Shown: positions 19,020-28,468 of the stretch, in pieces
How the letters are laid out: every line of letters starts with the position of its first letter
How positions within the stretch are numbered: the first letter of the stretch is position 1
Assembly: GCF_000171815.1 (NCBI RefSeq)
Contig: NZ_ABGR01000002.1
Coordinates: forward strand, 1 to 64,000
Direction: 5' to 3'
Source: Vibrio sp. AND4
GTDB lineage: Bacteria > Pseudomonadota > Gammaproteobacteria > Enterobacterales > Vibrionaceae
DNA: 64,000 nucleotides
Made by a program: the position numbers and the translations under genes
Notes under the pieces: model-generated
What the model was told of the DNA's origin: nothing
Seen by the model: the letters and a program-made list of their open reading frames with translations, nothing else
Database searches by the model: none

Positions 19020-19619
19020 TTACCTAGGAATGACGTGTTTTTGCACAGACTCGATAATTTGAGCGGTCATACCCCAAATAAAATGCTGCTGATAGGGGAT
19101 GGCAAACACACGGTGGTGAGTGTTTCTAAGCTTAAATTTTGTGCTGTAAAGCTTGTCTGGGTTCAAAATATGATTGGCAGGGACTTCGAATACAGAGGCG
19201 ACTTCATTCGGGTCAATACGAGTTTTATAATCAGCAGAAACGAAAGCTAAAAAAGGCGTCACATTAAATTGACTAATGGTTGGCAGCTTAGGTAACTGAC
19301 CAAACACCTTTATATACTTTTCATCAAGTCCAATTTCCTCTTCAGCCTCTCGAAGTGCCGTGTTCACGAGAGAGCAATCATGTGTTTCGTATTTCCCTCC
19401 GGGGAAGCTAATCTGCCCCGGATGATGACGTAAATGGTCGGCTCTTTTGGTCAAAATTACCTGCATTCCTTCTTTTCTCTCTACAAAGCCAATCAATACC
19501 GCGGCATCACGGAGTGAGGTGCCTTTCAAATGTGCTAGCCGACCCAACGACTCATGGTGATAGCCTGTTGGTAAATGGAACTGAAAGTTTTGTAGTAATG
19601 CAGATTTACTGATAACCAA
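19020..19619 (-). CDS. nudL: CoA pyrophosphatase (Nudix, NudL-like)
   Basis: Nudix hydrolase of 199 residues predicted to split coenzyme A into 3',5'-ADP and phosphopantetheine. The Nudix box is GGKYETHDCSLVNTALREAE followed by EEIGL (about 74-98), and just before it HHPGQISFPGG is the UPF0035 signature that marks the CoA-specific subgroup (YeaB/NudL). It is transcribed alone, divergent from the H-NOX gene. All catalytic glutamates are present. Confidence 0.9.
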   Translation of the reverse strand: MVISKSALLQNFQFHLPTGYHHESLGRLAHLKGTSLRDAAVLIGFVERKEGMQVILTKRADHLRHHPGQISFPGGKYETHDCSLVNTALREAEEEIGLDEKYIKVFGQLPKLPTISQFNVTPFLAFVSADYKTRIDPNEVASVFEVPANHILNPDKLYSTKFKLRNTHHRVFAIPYQQHFIWGMTAQIIESVQKHVIPR

Positions 19620-19736
19620 ATTGATGTCCTTAAGCAGTCAGCTGACGAGTAGATTCGTATTATATTAATTTGAAACTTATAGCTTTATACACCATTCTTT
19701 ATTTTCCGGTGTTATTAATAAGGTTAGCTGAATACG

Positions 19737-20276
19737 ATGAAAGGGGTAATTTTCACGGAGTTCATGGATCTAGTTGAAGAAAAATTTGGTCTTGAGGTTC
19801 TCGATCAAACTTTGGAACTGTCCAACGACGAAGGCATCTACACTTCGGTTGGTAGCTACGATCACCGCGACCTAGTAAAGTTAATTGTTAATCTTAGCAA
19901 AGTAACCGAGATTCCCCCAGAGACGCTTCAAGAAGTTTTTGGGGAGTGTGTCTTCAAAAATCTACTCAATTCCGTCTCGGATCATGCCAGCTTGCGGCGG
20001 TGTGTAACCACATTCCAATTCGTGCGTCATGTTGAAGATTTCATTCACGTGGAAGTGAAAAAACTTTACCCTGATGCGACTCCTCCGCAGTTTGACTTTA
20101 TCAGCGAGACCGAATCGGAAATGGTGTTCGATTATAAAAGTGCGCGCTGTATGGCTCATGTATGCTTAGGGCTCATCCGGGGTTGTGCAAATCACTTTGG
20201 CGAGTCGATTGTGGTTAAACATCAAAACCAATCTAAAGATGGAAGCCAAGTACGTTTTTGGTTGGAGGCTAAATAA
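19737..20276 (+). CDS. hnoX: H-NOX heme nitric oxide-binding protein
   Basis: Cytosolic gas sensor of 179 residues. The H-NOX hallmarks are the proximal heme histidine His104 (DFIHVEV), the conserved Pro at 117, and the YxSxR heme-propionate motif YKSAR at 133-137. NO binding to ferrous heme is known in the family to inhibit the kinase encoded next door. The start is the ATG at 19737. The 6-base gap to the kinase gene indicates one operon. In V. harveyi and V. parahaemolyticus the pair feeds NO information into quorum sensing or biofilm control; that role here is by homology. Confidence 0.95.
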   Translation: MKGVIFTEFMDLVEEKFGLEVLDQTLELSNDEGIYTSVGSYDHRDLVKLIVNLSKVTEIPPETLQEVFGECVFKNLLNSVSDHASLRRCVTTFQFVRHVEDFIHVEVKKLYPDATPPQFDFISETESEMVFDYKSARCMAHVCLGLIRGCANHFGESIVVKHQNQSKDGSQVRFWLEAK

Positions 20277-20282
20277 AGTAGT

Positions 20283-21986
20283 ATGTCAGGCAGTTCTTCG
20301 CTAGAAAGGAAACTCAAACGAGAAATTGCGTCGCGCAAAGCGGCTGAATTGCTGCTTGAGCAAAAGAGTTCAGAGTTGTATGAAGCGAATCAGCAATTGA
20401 GTGTGGCGTTAAAGAAACTTGAAATGAAGTCAGAAAAAGATCTGCGCAAATTCGAGTTCGAGGAGCAGATTGATGCCACCTTAATTAAGTTCGGGCGCAC
20501 GTTTCTTTCGAGTACCTTCGGTGAAAACATGATTACTAGCTTCTTGGAGCAACTGACGCTCAATTCGGTCGTTTCAGGCGCTTATCTTTACTTGGCCCCT
20601 GAAAATGTGTCGCCATTACGTAATCATCAATTTGGCCATCTTCACTTGGCAAGTGATCGCCCCATACAGGCCAAGCCGCATTGGAGCAAAAACCGCCTTT
20701 ATCTGCCAATTATCATAGGGTCAACAACGTTTGGTGAATTGATCTTTTCACTTGAACTCGATCAAGTTGAACAAGAGTTTATTTTTAAACAAATGGTGTT
20801 AGTTTCCGACTTGGTACATGGCGTGATCAGTCGCCACTCAAGCTTGCAACGCGAAGTGAAACTGCGTAAACGCGCAGAAGCGTCTGAGAAAGCAACCAAA
20901 GAATTTGTCGCCATGATTAATCATGAGTTACGAACGCCGCTTAACGGTGTACTCGGAAGTGCAGACTTACTCGACAAAACGGCACTTGATGGTGAACAAC
21001 AGCAATACCTGTCTAATTTAACTCACTCAGGCGATCTTCTTCGCGTCATCATCAATGATTTACTCGATTTCAGTAAGATGAACGCGGGCATGATGGAAAT
21101 TATAAATAAAGTGTTCGCATGGAAAGATCTAGAGAATGCACTAACCGGTGTGTTTGCCGCGAAAGCGGCGGAAAAGCGGATTCATTTCTCCATCGACAAA
21201 AAGCTGGGTATTCCTGAGTTCCTAATCGGTGATTTTGAGCGTATCACACAGATATTGGTCAATTTGATTGGCAACGCAATTAAGTTTACCAATTTGGGTG
21301 GGGTCGTACTCCGCGTGGAATGGCAAAATGGATACGCAAACTTTGAAGTGGAAGATACGGGTATCGGCATTCCATTGGGAGCACAAAAAGCCTTGTTCGA
21401 TCCTTTTGTTCAGGCCGACCGCTCTACCAAGCGTAGCTTTGAAGGTTCGGGTTTGGGCTTGGCGATCTGTAAGAACTTGGTTGACTTGATGGAAGGTGAA
21501 ATCAGCTTTGTCAGTGAACCCCGTAAAGGCACTATATTCAAACTTAGGATCCCTCTCAAGCAAGGGGAGGCGGAGGGTAGTGTATCTGGCAGTGTCTATG
21601 ACGGACAGCATATTGAACTTGCGGGTCGTTCTATATTGGTGGTGGATGATATTCATATTAACCAAGTAATCGTCACTCAGATGCTGAAAAAGCTGGATGT
21701 TACACCTGTTTTAAAAGGCAATGGCCTAGAAGCGATCGACTCGGTTAAAGAAACAGAGTATGAACTGATATTTATGGATTGTCGGATGCCAGAGATGGAT
21801 GGTTATGAAGCGACGATGCACTTACGAGAACATGGTTTTGCCAAGCCGATCATCGCGATTACCGCTGGGACAACCCTTGAAGAACGACAAAAGTGCATTG
21901 AATCCGGCATGGATGATATTCTCACCAAGCCATACACCGCTGCCGACATTGAGCTTATAATGCGTAAGTGGCTTGATAACGAATAA
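20283..21986 (+). CDS. H-NOX-associated hybrid histidine kinase (HqsK/HahK type)
   Basis: Cytoplasmic hybrid kinase of 567 residues with no transmembrane segment. An N-terminal coiled coil (about 1-55) and a degenerate GAF-like region (about 60-190) precede HisKA with the phospho-His in AMINHELRTPLNG (about 218-230), HATPase_c with N, G1 and G2 boxes (LIGNAIKFTN, VEDTGIGIP, GSGLGLAICKNL), and a C-terminal receiver domain (about 448-565) with acceptor Asp in IFMDCRMPEMDGYEA. NO-bound H-NOX should switch it from kinase to phosphatase; the receiver would pass phosphate to LuxU or another Hpt protein, none of which is in the window. Confidence 0.93.
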   Translation: MSGSSSLERKLKREIASRKAAELLLEQKSSELYEANQQLSVALKKLEMKSEKDLRKFEFEEQIDATLIKFGRTFLSSTFGENMITSFLEQLTLNSVVSGAYLYLAPENVSPLRNHQFGHLHLASDRPIQAKPHWSKNRLYLPIIIGSTTFGELIFSLELDQVEQEFIFKQMVLVSDLVHGVISRHSSLQREVKLRKRAEASEKATKEFVAMINHELRTPLNGVLGSADLLDKTALDGEQQQYLSNLTHSGDLLRVIINDLLDFSKMNAGMMEIINKVFAWKDLENALTGVFAAKAAEKRIHFSIDKKLGIPEFLIGDFERITQILVNLIGNAIKFTNLGGVVLRVEWQNGYANFEVEDTGIGIPLGAQKALFDPFVQADRSTKRSFEGSGLGLAICKNLVDLMEGEISFVSEPRKGTIFKLRIPLKQGEAEGSVSGSVYDGQHIELAGRSILVVDDIHINQVIVTQMLKKLDVTPVLKGNGLEAIDSVKETEYELIFMDCRMPEMDGYEATMHLREHGFAKPIIAITAGTTLEERQKCIESGMDDILTKPYTAADIELIMRKWLDNE

Positions 21987-22011
21987 TGAACAATTTACGG
22001 CGGCGCATAAA

Positions 22012-22037
22012 TAAAGCTCTGCGATACCAGCAGAGCC
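22012..22037. terminator. Possible weak terminator after the kinase gene
   Basis: Perfect 7-bp stem GCTCTGC / GCAGAGC with a 7-base loop, but no clear T-run. Confidence 0.4.
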
Positions 22038-22106
22038 ATCGTTTTGTGAAGCCTGTCGTTCTTAAACGATTTTGCAAATACCTGAGCTATTGTGTAACGC
22101 TTAAGG

Positions 22107-23495
22107 CTATTGCAGAGCAGGCAAAATTTTGGACAGCTTATCTAACGTTTCTTGATATTCTGCTGAACAATCACTATCAGCAACGACCCCACCACCAGCC
22201 CAGGCAAAGAGCTTGTGATCTTCTGCCACTAACGTACGAATCGTGATGCTGGTGTCCATGCGGCCGTGGCGTGAAATGTAACCAATACTGCCACAGTAGG
22301 CGCTGCGACGATGAGGCTCTAACTCTTCAATGATTTGCATCGCACGTACCTTTGGCGCACCGGTAATGGAACCGCCCGGAAAGCAAGCACGAAGGAGGTC
22401 AGCAGCGCGATATTGGCTATCCAAGTTCGCTCGAATGGTGCTGACTAAATGATGAACGGCTGGGAAGGTCTCGATATCAAACAACTTCGGGACATGCACA
22501 CTTCCAGGTGACGCGACACGACCGATGTCGTTACGCAGCAGATCGACGATCATTAAGTTTTCAGCTTGGTCTTTTTCTGCACACTGCAAGTCGAGCGCGT
22601 TCGCTTGGTCAAGTTCGATATTTTGGCTTCGTGGTCGTGTTCCTTTAATTGGTTTGGTTTCAATAACGTTATCTTTTAGTTCCAAAAAACGCTCCGGCGA
22701 CACGCTTAAAATCGCCGAATGAGGCATGCGAATAAACGCCGAGAAAGGGGCTTGGTTCGCCGATTCTAGCTTAGTATACGCTTGCCACTCACTACCTCGA
22801 TAGCTGGCATTAAAACGTTGCGCCAAGTTGATTTGGTAGCAATCGCCACTGAGTAAATAGTCTTGGACGCGTGCAAAACGTGCAGCGTAAGACGCCTGTG
22901 TCATATTCGATTGCCAATCGCCGAGCAGCGTGAAATTGTCAACCTTGTCAGGAGACGGAGTATTGAGCGATCGCCAAGCTTGTTCAATATTTTGACCAAC
23001 CAGACACGCTTTTTTGAGCTTGTGATCGACCACCAGTGCCCATTGATATAACCCGACTGCCATATCGGGTGTTTGCAAGTCTTTGATTGAAAGTTGGGGC
23101 ATGGATTCTACTCGGCGCCCCAAATCATAACTGAAATAACCCAGTGCACCGCCGATAAACGGCAGATCCCATTTGGCATCTAACTCAAGGTTTGGTAAAA
23201 GTTTTTGTTGAAGTTCGTCTAACAGTGAGAATGGATCGTCTTGCGAGATATATTGCTGCGTTGTTGTCTTAACGTGAGTCTCGTTGGCAATGGTTTCCAG
23301 AGTCGCAATTGGATCGGCCACCAATATGTCGAATCGGCTGTCGATATGTGTCTTCGAAGCCGAGCGTAAAAGCATTGACCAAGGTTGGCTTTCAATACGA
23401 GAAAATAGAGTAATGGCGAGGTCGTCGGCGTAATCCAAAGCCTTAAAATCAAACAATTGCGTATCCATGTTGTTCATTTGTTTAAATTGTGACAA
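22107..23495 (-). CDS. pabB: Aminodeoxychorismate synthase component I
   Basis: Makes 4-amino-4-deoxychorismate from chorismate for folate synthesis, using ammonia from PabA. About 460 residues with an N-terminal anthranilate synthase I-like domain and a C-terminal chorismate-binding domain: PIKGTRPRS (about 286, the lysine characteristic of PabB), DLLRNDIGRVA, and PGGSITGAPKVRAMQIIEEL. The start is uncertain: TTG at 23495, ATG at 23477 and ATG at 23468 are in frame, none with a good ribosome site. pabA is not adjacent. It converges on the kinase gene. Confidence 0.93.
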   Translation of the reverse strand: MSQFKQMNNMDTQLFDFKALDYADDLAITLFSRIESQPWSMLLRSASKTHIDSRFDILVADPIATLETIANETHVKTTTQQYISQDDPFSLLDELQQKLLPNLELDAKWDLPFIGGALGYFSYDLGRRVESMPQLSIKDLQTPDMAVGLYQWALVVDHKLKKACLVGQNIEQAWRSLNTPSPDKVDNFTLLGDWQSNMTQASYAARFARVQDYLLSGDCYQINLAQRFNASYRGSEWQAYTKLESANQAPFSAFIRMPHSAILSVSPERFLELKDNVIETKPIKGTRPRSQNIELDQANALDLQCAEKDQAENLMIVDLLRNDIGRVASPGSVHVPKLFDIETFPAVHHLVSTIRANLDSQYRAADLLRACFPGGSITGAPKVRAMQIIEELEPHRRSAYCGSIGYISRHGRMDTSITIRTLVAEDHKLFAWAGGGVVADSDCSAEYQETLDKLSKILPALQ

Positions 23496-23856
23496 AGAGT
23501 TCGTTCACTGCATGGTATGTCATGGGCAGCAAGAGTATCATATCCATCTGTATAGCCAAACTACCTCTATACAATGGCTTTGAGGTGGTTTTAGTATACG
23601 AGCAGGCAACTTCAATAATTCGTGTGTCGATATCAGCCTTTCGACTACTTTTTCATTTGGTGCATTGTTCTCATAAGATGACATCTTCTCACGAGATGAA
23701 TGGTTTACAAGAGACGATTTTCTTAATTGAAACTAATCGTTCACATAAAACGAAGCTCATTTATGAACAGTGCGCCCAACAAAAACGTAAGCTCAACAAA
23801 CACGACAGAAGCCAAGCCGATAATGGAAGCAAAGCATAACAATAATGAGGCATGCA
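23496..23856. other. Divergent promoter region of pabB and fumarase
   Basis: About 360 bases. A plus-strand open frame of 116 codons crosses it, but it overlaps the start of pabB, has odd composition and no ribosome site; I do not believe it is a gene. No operator identified. Confidence 0.45.
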
Positions 23857-25374
23857 ATGACGGTAATACGCACGCAGGATGTCATCAGCAGTGTTGCTGA
23901 TGCGCTACAGTATATTTCTTACTATCACCCGCTAGACTTTGTTCAAGCGCTTGAAAAAGCCTACCACCGTGAAGAGAGCCAGGCAGCGAAAGACGCTATC
24001 GCTCAGATCCTAATTAACTCCCGTATGTCGGCAGAGGGCCATCGACCGATTTGTCAGGACACTGGTATCGTGACGTGTTTCGTCAACATCGGTATGGGCG
24101 TTCAATGGGACTCAACCGACATGACGGTTCAACAGATGGTGGATGAGGGCGTTAGACAGGCGTACACAAATCCGGACAACCCATTGCGTGCCTCGGTTCT
24201 TATGGACCCTGCGGGCAAGCGAATCAATACTAAAGACAACACGCCAGCGGTCGTACATATCAATATGGTGCCAGGCGATAACGTTGAGATTCAAATCGCA
24301 GCCAAAGGTGGTGGCAGCGAAAACAAAACCAAGATGGTGATGCTAAACCCGTCTGATGACATTGCTGAATGGGTAGAGAAAACACTACCAGCAATGGGGG
24401 CAGGTTGGTGTCCACCAGGGATGCTGGGTATTGGCATCGGCGGCACCGCTGAAAAAGCAGCGGTACTGGCAAAAGAGTCTCTGATGGAACACATCGACAT
24501 TCAAGAACTGATCGATCGTGGTCCTCAAAACGCCGAAGAAACGCTTCGTCTTGATATCTTTAACCGTGTAAACAAGCTTGGTATTGGTGCGCAAGGTTTG
24601 GGTGGTTTAACAACGGTTGTAGACGTGAAGATCAAAACGGCGCCAACGCATGCTGCGTCTAAGCCCGTATGCTTGATTCCAAACTGCGCTGCAACTCGCC
24701 ATGTACATTTCACGCTTGATGGCAACGGTCCTGCTGAGCTAACACCACCAAAGCTAGAAGATTGGCCAGACATTACTTGGGAGGCTGGCGAAAATACGCG
24801 TCGCGTTAACCTAGATACAGTAACCAAAGAAGACGTTCAAGAGTGGAAAACCGGTGAAACCGTGCTGTTATCGGGCAAAATTCTTACTGGTCGTGATGCG
24901 GCACACAAACGCATTCAGGGCATGCTAGAAGCGGGCGAAGGTCTGCCTGAAGGCGTCGATCTTAAAGGTAAGTTCATTTACTACGTAGGCCCAGTAGATG
25001 CTGTTGGTGACGAAGTTGTTGGACCGGCAGGCCCTACAACCTCCACGCGCATGGATAAGTTCACTGACATGATGTTAGAGCAAACAGGCATTATGGGGAT
25101 GATAGGTAAAGCAGAGCGTGGCCCTGCAACGGTTGAATCCATCAAAAACCACAAAGCAGTTTACCTGATGGCAGTCGGCGGCGCTGCTTACTTAGTTGCG
25201 AAAGCCATCAAGAAAGCACGTGTTGTTGCTTTCGAAGATTTAGGTATGGAAGCCATCTACGAGTTTGAAGTTGAAGATATGCCTGTTACTGTGGCCGTGG
25301 ATTCCAATGGCGTGAATGCACACCAAATTGGACCTGATACTTGGAAGGTGAAAATCCAAGAGATGGAAGCATAA
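23857..25374 (+). CDS. fumA: Class I (iron-sulfur) fumarate hydratase
   Basis: Oxygen-sensitive 4Fe-4S fumarase converting fumarate to L-malate in the TCA cycle. 505 residues from the ATG at 23857, six bases after GAGG; the upstream ATG at 23845 overlaps that site. Cluster cysteines are in CQDTGIVTCFVN (about 73), IPNCAATRHVH (about 279) and near GPAGPTTSTRMDKF (about 390). The fused alpha and beta domains are full length. It is monocistronic with a terminator and could serve the fumarate-producing lyase at 39.8 kb. Confidence 0.95.
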   Translation: MTVIRTQDVISSVADALQYISYYHPLDFVQALEKAYHREESQAAKDAIAQILINSRMSAEGHRPICQDTGIVTCFVNIGMGVQWDSTDMTVQQMVDEGVRQAYTNPDNPLRASVLMDPAGKRINTKDNTPAVVHINMVPGDNVEIQIAAKGGGSENKTKMVMLNPSDDIAEWVEKTLPAMGAGWCPPGMLGIGIGGTAEKAAVLAKESLMEHIDIQELIDRGPQNAEETLRLDIFNRVNKLGIGAQGLGGLTTVVDVKIKTAPTHAASKPVCLIPNCAATRHVHFTLDGNGPAELTPPKLEDWPDITWEAGENTRRVNLDTVTKEDVQEWKTGETVLLSGKILTGRDAAHKRIQGMLEAGEGLPEGVDLKGKFIYYVGPVDAVGDEVVGPAGPTTSTRMDKFTDMMLEQTGIMGMIGKAERGPATVESIKNHKAVYLMAVGGAAYLVAKAIKKARVVAFEDLGMEAIYEFEVEDMPVTVAVDSNGVNAHQIGPDTWKVKIQEMEA

Positions 25375-25514
25375 GCTGCGACGTTTTTGCTTCATTGCTT
25401 TGGCACTGAATTAAGTTATCGCCTGCATGTGAGACTTGCATTGTTGAGCATTAGGCGGACGTCTTAATAAAGAGAATGTGACAAAGTGCTGATTTACCTA
25501 GCAAACATTTGACA

Positions 25515-25543
25515 AAAGTGCAGCGAAAGCTGCACTTTTTGTC
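25515..25543 (+). terminator. Terminator after fumarase
   Basis: Stem AAAGTGCAGC / GCTGCACTTT with a T-run. Confidence 0.88.
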
Positions 25544-25613
25544 TATATAATTAGATGTAAACGATTAAGCATAGCAAATCCTGTTGTTATGCTGACCATG
25601 ATTAGGAGACGGC

Positions 25614-25799
25614 ATGCCTCGTTTTATTCAAATCCTACAAATAGTTCTTGCTGTTGTGGTTGGTAGCTTTGTGGGCTACGACTTGATTCTTCACGGCATC
25701 AGTATCTTCGATGAAAAATACGTTGCGATCACCTGTGTTTTACTGTTGATACTAGAGATTGCTTTGTTCGTGATTTACAAGCTGATAGAAGACGATTAG
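25614..25799 (+). CDS. Small membrane protein, 61 residues
   Basis: Two transmembrane helices (about 5-25 and 36-56) ending in KLIEDD. The ATG follows TAGGAGACGGC, a good ribosome site, and the gene sits between two terminators, so it is an independent unit. I recognise no family or function. Confidence 0.72.
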   Translation: MPRFIQILQIVLAVVVGSFVGYDLILHGISIFDEKYVAITCVLLLILEIALFVIYKLIEDD

Positions 25800-25825
25800 G
25801 CCGTGCCGAAAGTCGTGATGATCCT

Positions 25826-25856
25826 TTAGCCTCTGAAACTTTCAGGGGCTTTTTCG
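25826..25856 (+). terminator. Terminator after 61-residue membrane protein
   Basis: Stem AGCCTCTGAAA / TTTCAGGGGCT with a T-run. Confidence 0.85.
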
Positions 25857-25954
25857 TTTAAGGAAATAGGTTTGCAGTGAATGCGTTGTTCATCTTGGAT
25901 TAAGGTTGCTAGCATTACACTGCGTGGCAAGAATTGATGAGATAAATAAAAAGT

Positions 25955-27331
25955 ATGAAAAGAATAACGCAAGAAGTGAATGACTTTATCAGCCGAGGCA
26001 TGGATTCCAATGTCCGCATTGCTGTAACGGGACTATCGCGCGCGGGTAAGACGGCCTTCATTACTTCTCTGGTTAATCAATTGCTGCATACCGCCACTCA
26101 CGACAACTTGCCGTTGCTTAATGCAGCGCGCGATAAGCGTTTAATTGGTGCTAAACGTGAGCCTCAAGCCAATATGATGGTGCCACGTTTCGCTTATGAT
26201 GATGCAATGAGTCAAATTCATGCCACGCCCCCACAGTGGCCAGTGCCGACCCGCGACGTCAGTGAGATTCGATTGGCGCTGAAATACAAGCCGAACAAAA
26301 CCACCAAAAAGCTGTTGAGCAAAACCGCCGTGTTGAATGTCGACATCATTGACTATCCGGGGGAGTGGTTACTCGACTTACCTTTGCTCGATATGGACTT
26401 TGCAACGTGGTCGCAGACGCAATTTGAAGCCTTGAAAGGGCGACGCAACGAGCTTGCTATTGATTGGTTATCTGATCTAGAGGCACTCGATGTAAATGCA
26501 GCACTGGATGAAAAACAGCTCGAGAGCCTTGCCAAGACGTACACCGACTACTTACATGCTTGTAAAGATAGCGGCTTACATTGGGTTCAACCTGGGCGTT
26601 TTGTTCTGCCCGGTGAGCTTGACGGTGCGCCAGTATTGCAATTTTTCCCATGTCGATTCGATGCTGAGACGAAACCTGTCAAAGGCAGCAATTTAGCGAT
26701 GCTAGAAGCGCGTTATCATGAATACCAACAGAAAGTCGTGAAGGCATTTTACAAGCATCACTTTGCCACCTTTGACCGCCAGATAGTGTTGGTGGATTGC
26801 TTACAACCTCTGAACGCAGGTGATGAGGCGTTTTATGATATGCGCCAAGCGCTTGAACAAATCATGCACAGCTTCCGTTATGGACGCAGTAGTTTCTTGC
26901 GCCGTTTGTTCTCACCAAAAATCGACAGAGTGTTGTTTGCGGCAACAAAAGCTGATCATGTCACACCGGATCAGCATCCTCACTTGGTCTCCTTACTTCA
27001 ACAAATGGTGCATCCAGCATGGCAAACCGCTGCGTACGAAAACATAGAAATGAGCTGCATGAGCATTGCTTCGATTCAAGCAACCACCACTGGTTTTATC
27101 ACGTCGGGAGATAAAAGTGTGCCAGCGCTACAAGGCACCACGCTTGATGGCGAGCCAATGACTATGTTTCCCGGAGAGGTGCCGAAGAAGTTACCTAATG
27201 CGGCCTATTGGCAAAACAGTGGTTTTGATTTTACTTCTTTCCGACCAATGCCGTCAGAAACGGATGAGCCGATGAAACATATCCGACTCGACAAAGCGTT
27301 GGAATACCTATTGGGAGACAAATTGAAATGA
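25955..27331 (+). CDS. ycjX: YcjX family GTPase-like protein (DUF463)
   Basis: 458 residues, P-loop protein of stress-linked operons. Walker A is [10 protein letters not shown] (about 26-35); the DxxG switch equivalent is [11 protein letters not shown] (about 131); AATKADHV (about 330) is the TKAD base-recognition motif. It overlaps the ycjF gene by 4 bases (ATGA). In enterobacteria the pair belongs to the phage-shock-associated region; psp genes are not adjacent here, but tyrR follows, the same order as in E. coli (ycjX-ycjF-tyrR). Biochemical function is not established. Confidence 0.93.
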   Translation: MKRITQEVNDFISRGMDSNVRIAVTGLSRAGKTAFITSLVNQLLHTATHDNLPLLNAARDKRLIGAKREPQANMMVPRFAYDDAMSQIHATPPQWPVPTRDVSEIRLALKYKPNKTTKKLLSKTAVLNVDIIDYPGEWLLDLPLLDMDFATWSQTQFEALKGRRNELAIDWLSDLEALDVNAALDEKQLESLAKTYTDYLHACKDSGLHWVQPGRFVLPGELDGAPVLQFFPCRFDAETKPVKGSNLAMLEARYHEYQQKVVKAFYKHHFATFDRQIVLVDCLQPLNAGDEAFYDMRQALEQIMHSFRYGRSSFLRRLFSPKIDRVLFAATKADHVTPDQHPHLVSLLQQMVHPAWQTAAYENIEMSCMSIASIQATTTGFITSGDKSVPALQGTTLDGEPMTMFPGEVPKKLPNAAYWQNSGFDFTSFRPMPSETDEPMKHIRLDKALEYLLGDKLK

Positions 27332-28368
27332 GCGAACTAAAACAAAAGCAAGTCTTCAAAGAAAAAGTAATGAACGGTGATGGAGAAGACGTATCCCCAG
27401 AGCTGAATGCGCAGAAGGCCTTTTCCGATCAAGAAACCTTTGTACCTGTTGAGATCGAAGAGCAACAAGAAGACACGGAACAGGCGTTGCAACTCGAACA
27501 GGTTATTCGCCCGAAAGCGGGCCGTAAATGGCTAACAACAGGGCTCTTTGCCACCTTCGCTGGTTTAGTTGGTTGGCAAGCGCTCGATTCTGTTATTAGT
27601 GCGGCACAAACGGCCGATTGGCTCGCGCTCGGTTGGGCAGGCTTTATTGCAGCCCTCAGCACTCTCGGTTTAGGGGCGCTCGGCAGAGAGTTATGGAAGC
27701 TACGCAAGCTTCGTAACCACTTCAGTGTACAACAAGAGAGTGAAGCGCTTGTTGATAGCCAGAGCGTCGGCAAAGGGAAGGCGTTTTGTGAAAAGGTCGC
27801 GGAGCAAAGTGGCGTACTGGCGGAGAGTCCCGGTTTTGATCGTTGGAAAAACAGCGTGACCCCAGCTCACAGTGACGCAGAAATTCTAGATATGTACGAT
27901 TCCATGGTCGTTAGCCAGCAAGACAAGCTCGCAACCAAAATTGTTTCTCAGCATGCAACCGAATCCGCAGCCTTGGTGGCCGTTAGCCCATTAGCAGCTG
28001 CAGATATGTTGCTGGTGGCATGGCGCAACTTCAAAATGATCGATAACCTTTCTAAGGTGTACGGTGTTGAACTTGGCTACGCTTCTCGAATCACACTACT
28101 GCGTACGGTATTCGTCAACATGGCAGCGGCGGGCGCGAGTGAGCTTGCCATTGATGCCAGTATGGATTTGATGTCGATGGATCTTGCCGGGAAAGTCTCT
28201 GCACGGGCAGGGCAAGGGCTTGGAGTGGGTATCTTGACCGCTCGACTGGGTCTGAAATCCATGGGGCTGCTTCGTCCTTTACCATGGTATCCAGAACGAC
28301 AAGTGAAACTCGGTGCGATTCGTAAAGAGGTTGTGGCGAAAGTGGCATCAATCACGATGAAACCTTAA
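27328..28368 (+). CDS. ycjF: YcjF family membrane protein (DUF697, TIGR01620)
   Basis: Inner-membrane protein of 346 residues: an acidic soluble N-terminus (about 1-65), two transmembrane helices (about 68-90 and 95-118), and a C-terminal DUF697 domain (about 185-340) with [15 protein letters not shown] and the helical hairpin [16 protein letters not shown]. Its start overlaps the stop of ycjX, so the two are translationally coupled and probably interact. Role unknown. Confidence 0.92.
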   Translation: MSELKQKQVFKEKVMNGDGEDVSPELNAQKAFSDQETFVPVEIEEQQEDTEQALQLEQVIRPKAGRKWLTTGLFATFAGLVGWQALDSVISAAQTADWLALGWAGFIAALSTLGLGALGRELWKLRKLRNHFSVQQESEALVDSQSVGKGKAFCEKVAEQSGVLAESPGFDRWKNSVTPAHSDAEILDMYDSMVVSQQDKLATKIVSQHATESAALVAVSPLAAADMLLVAWRNFKMIDNLSKVYGVELGYASRITLLRTVFVNMAAAGASELAIDASMDLMSMDLAGKVSARAGQGLGVGILTARLGLKSMGLLRPLPWYPERQVKLGAIRKEVVAKVASITMKP

Positions 28369-28428
28369 CTAATATCATCTTTGACTGTGAGGATGACTTG
28401 ACGCGATTCCACGCTTGCGAGAAACTAC

Positions 28429-28450
28429 TGTCAACTTTTCCTGACAGTTG
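28429..28450. repeat. Inverted repeat before tyrR
   Basis: Perfect 7-bp arms ACTGTCA / TGACAGT around an 8-base centre, about 20 bases before the tyrR start. It is unlike a TyrR box (TGTAAA-N6-TTTACA), so it may be a site for another protein or an RNA hairpin in the leader. Confidence 0.5.
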
Positions 28451-28468
28451 TTAATTGGGATTTTTTCA

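Noticed and set aside
23489..23839. 116-codon frame between pabB and fumarase
   Set aside because: It overlaps the start of pabB on the other strand and has no start signals.
28429..28450. TyrR autoregulatory box before tyrR
   Set aside because: The inverted repeat ACTGTCA/TGACAGT does not fit TGTAAA-N6-TTTACA, so it is listed only as an inverted repeat.
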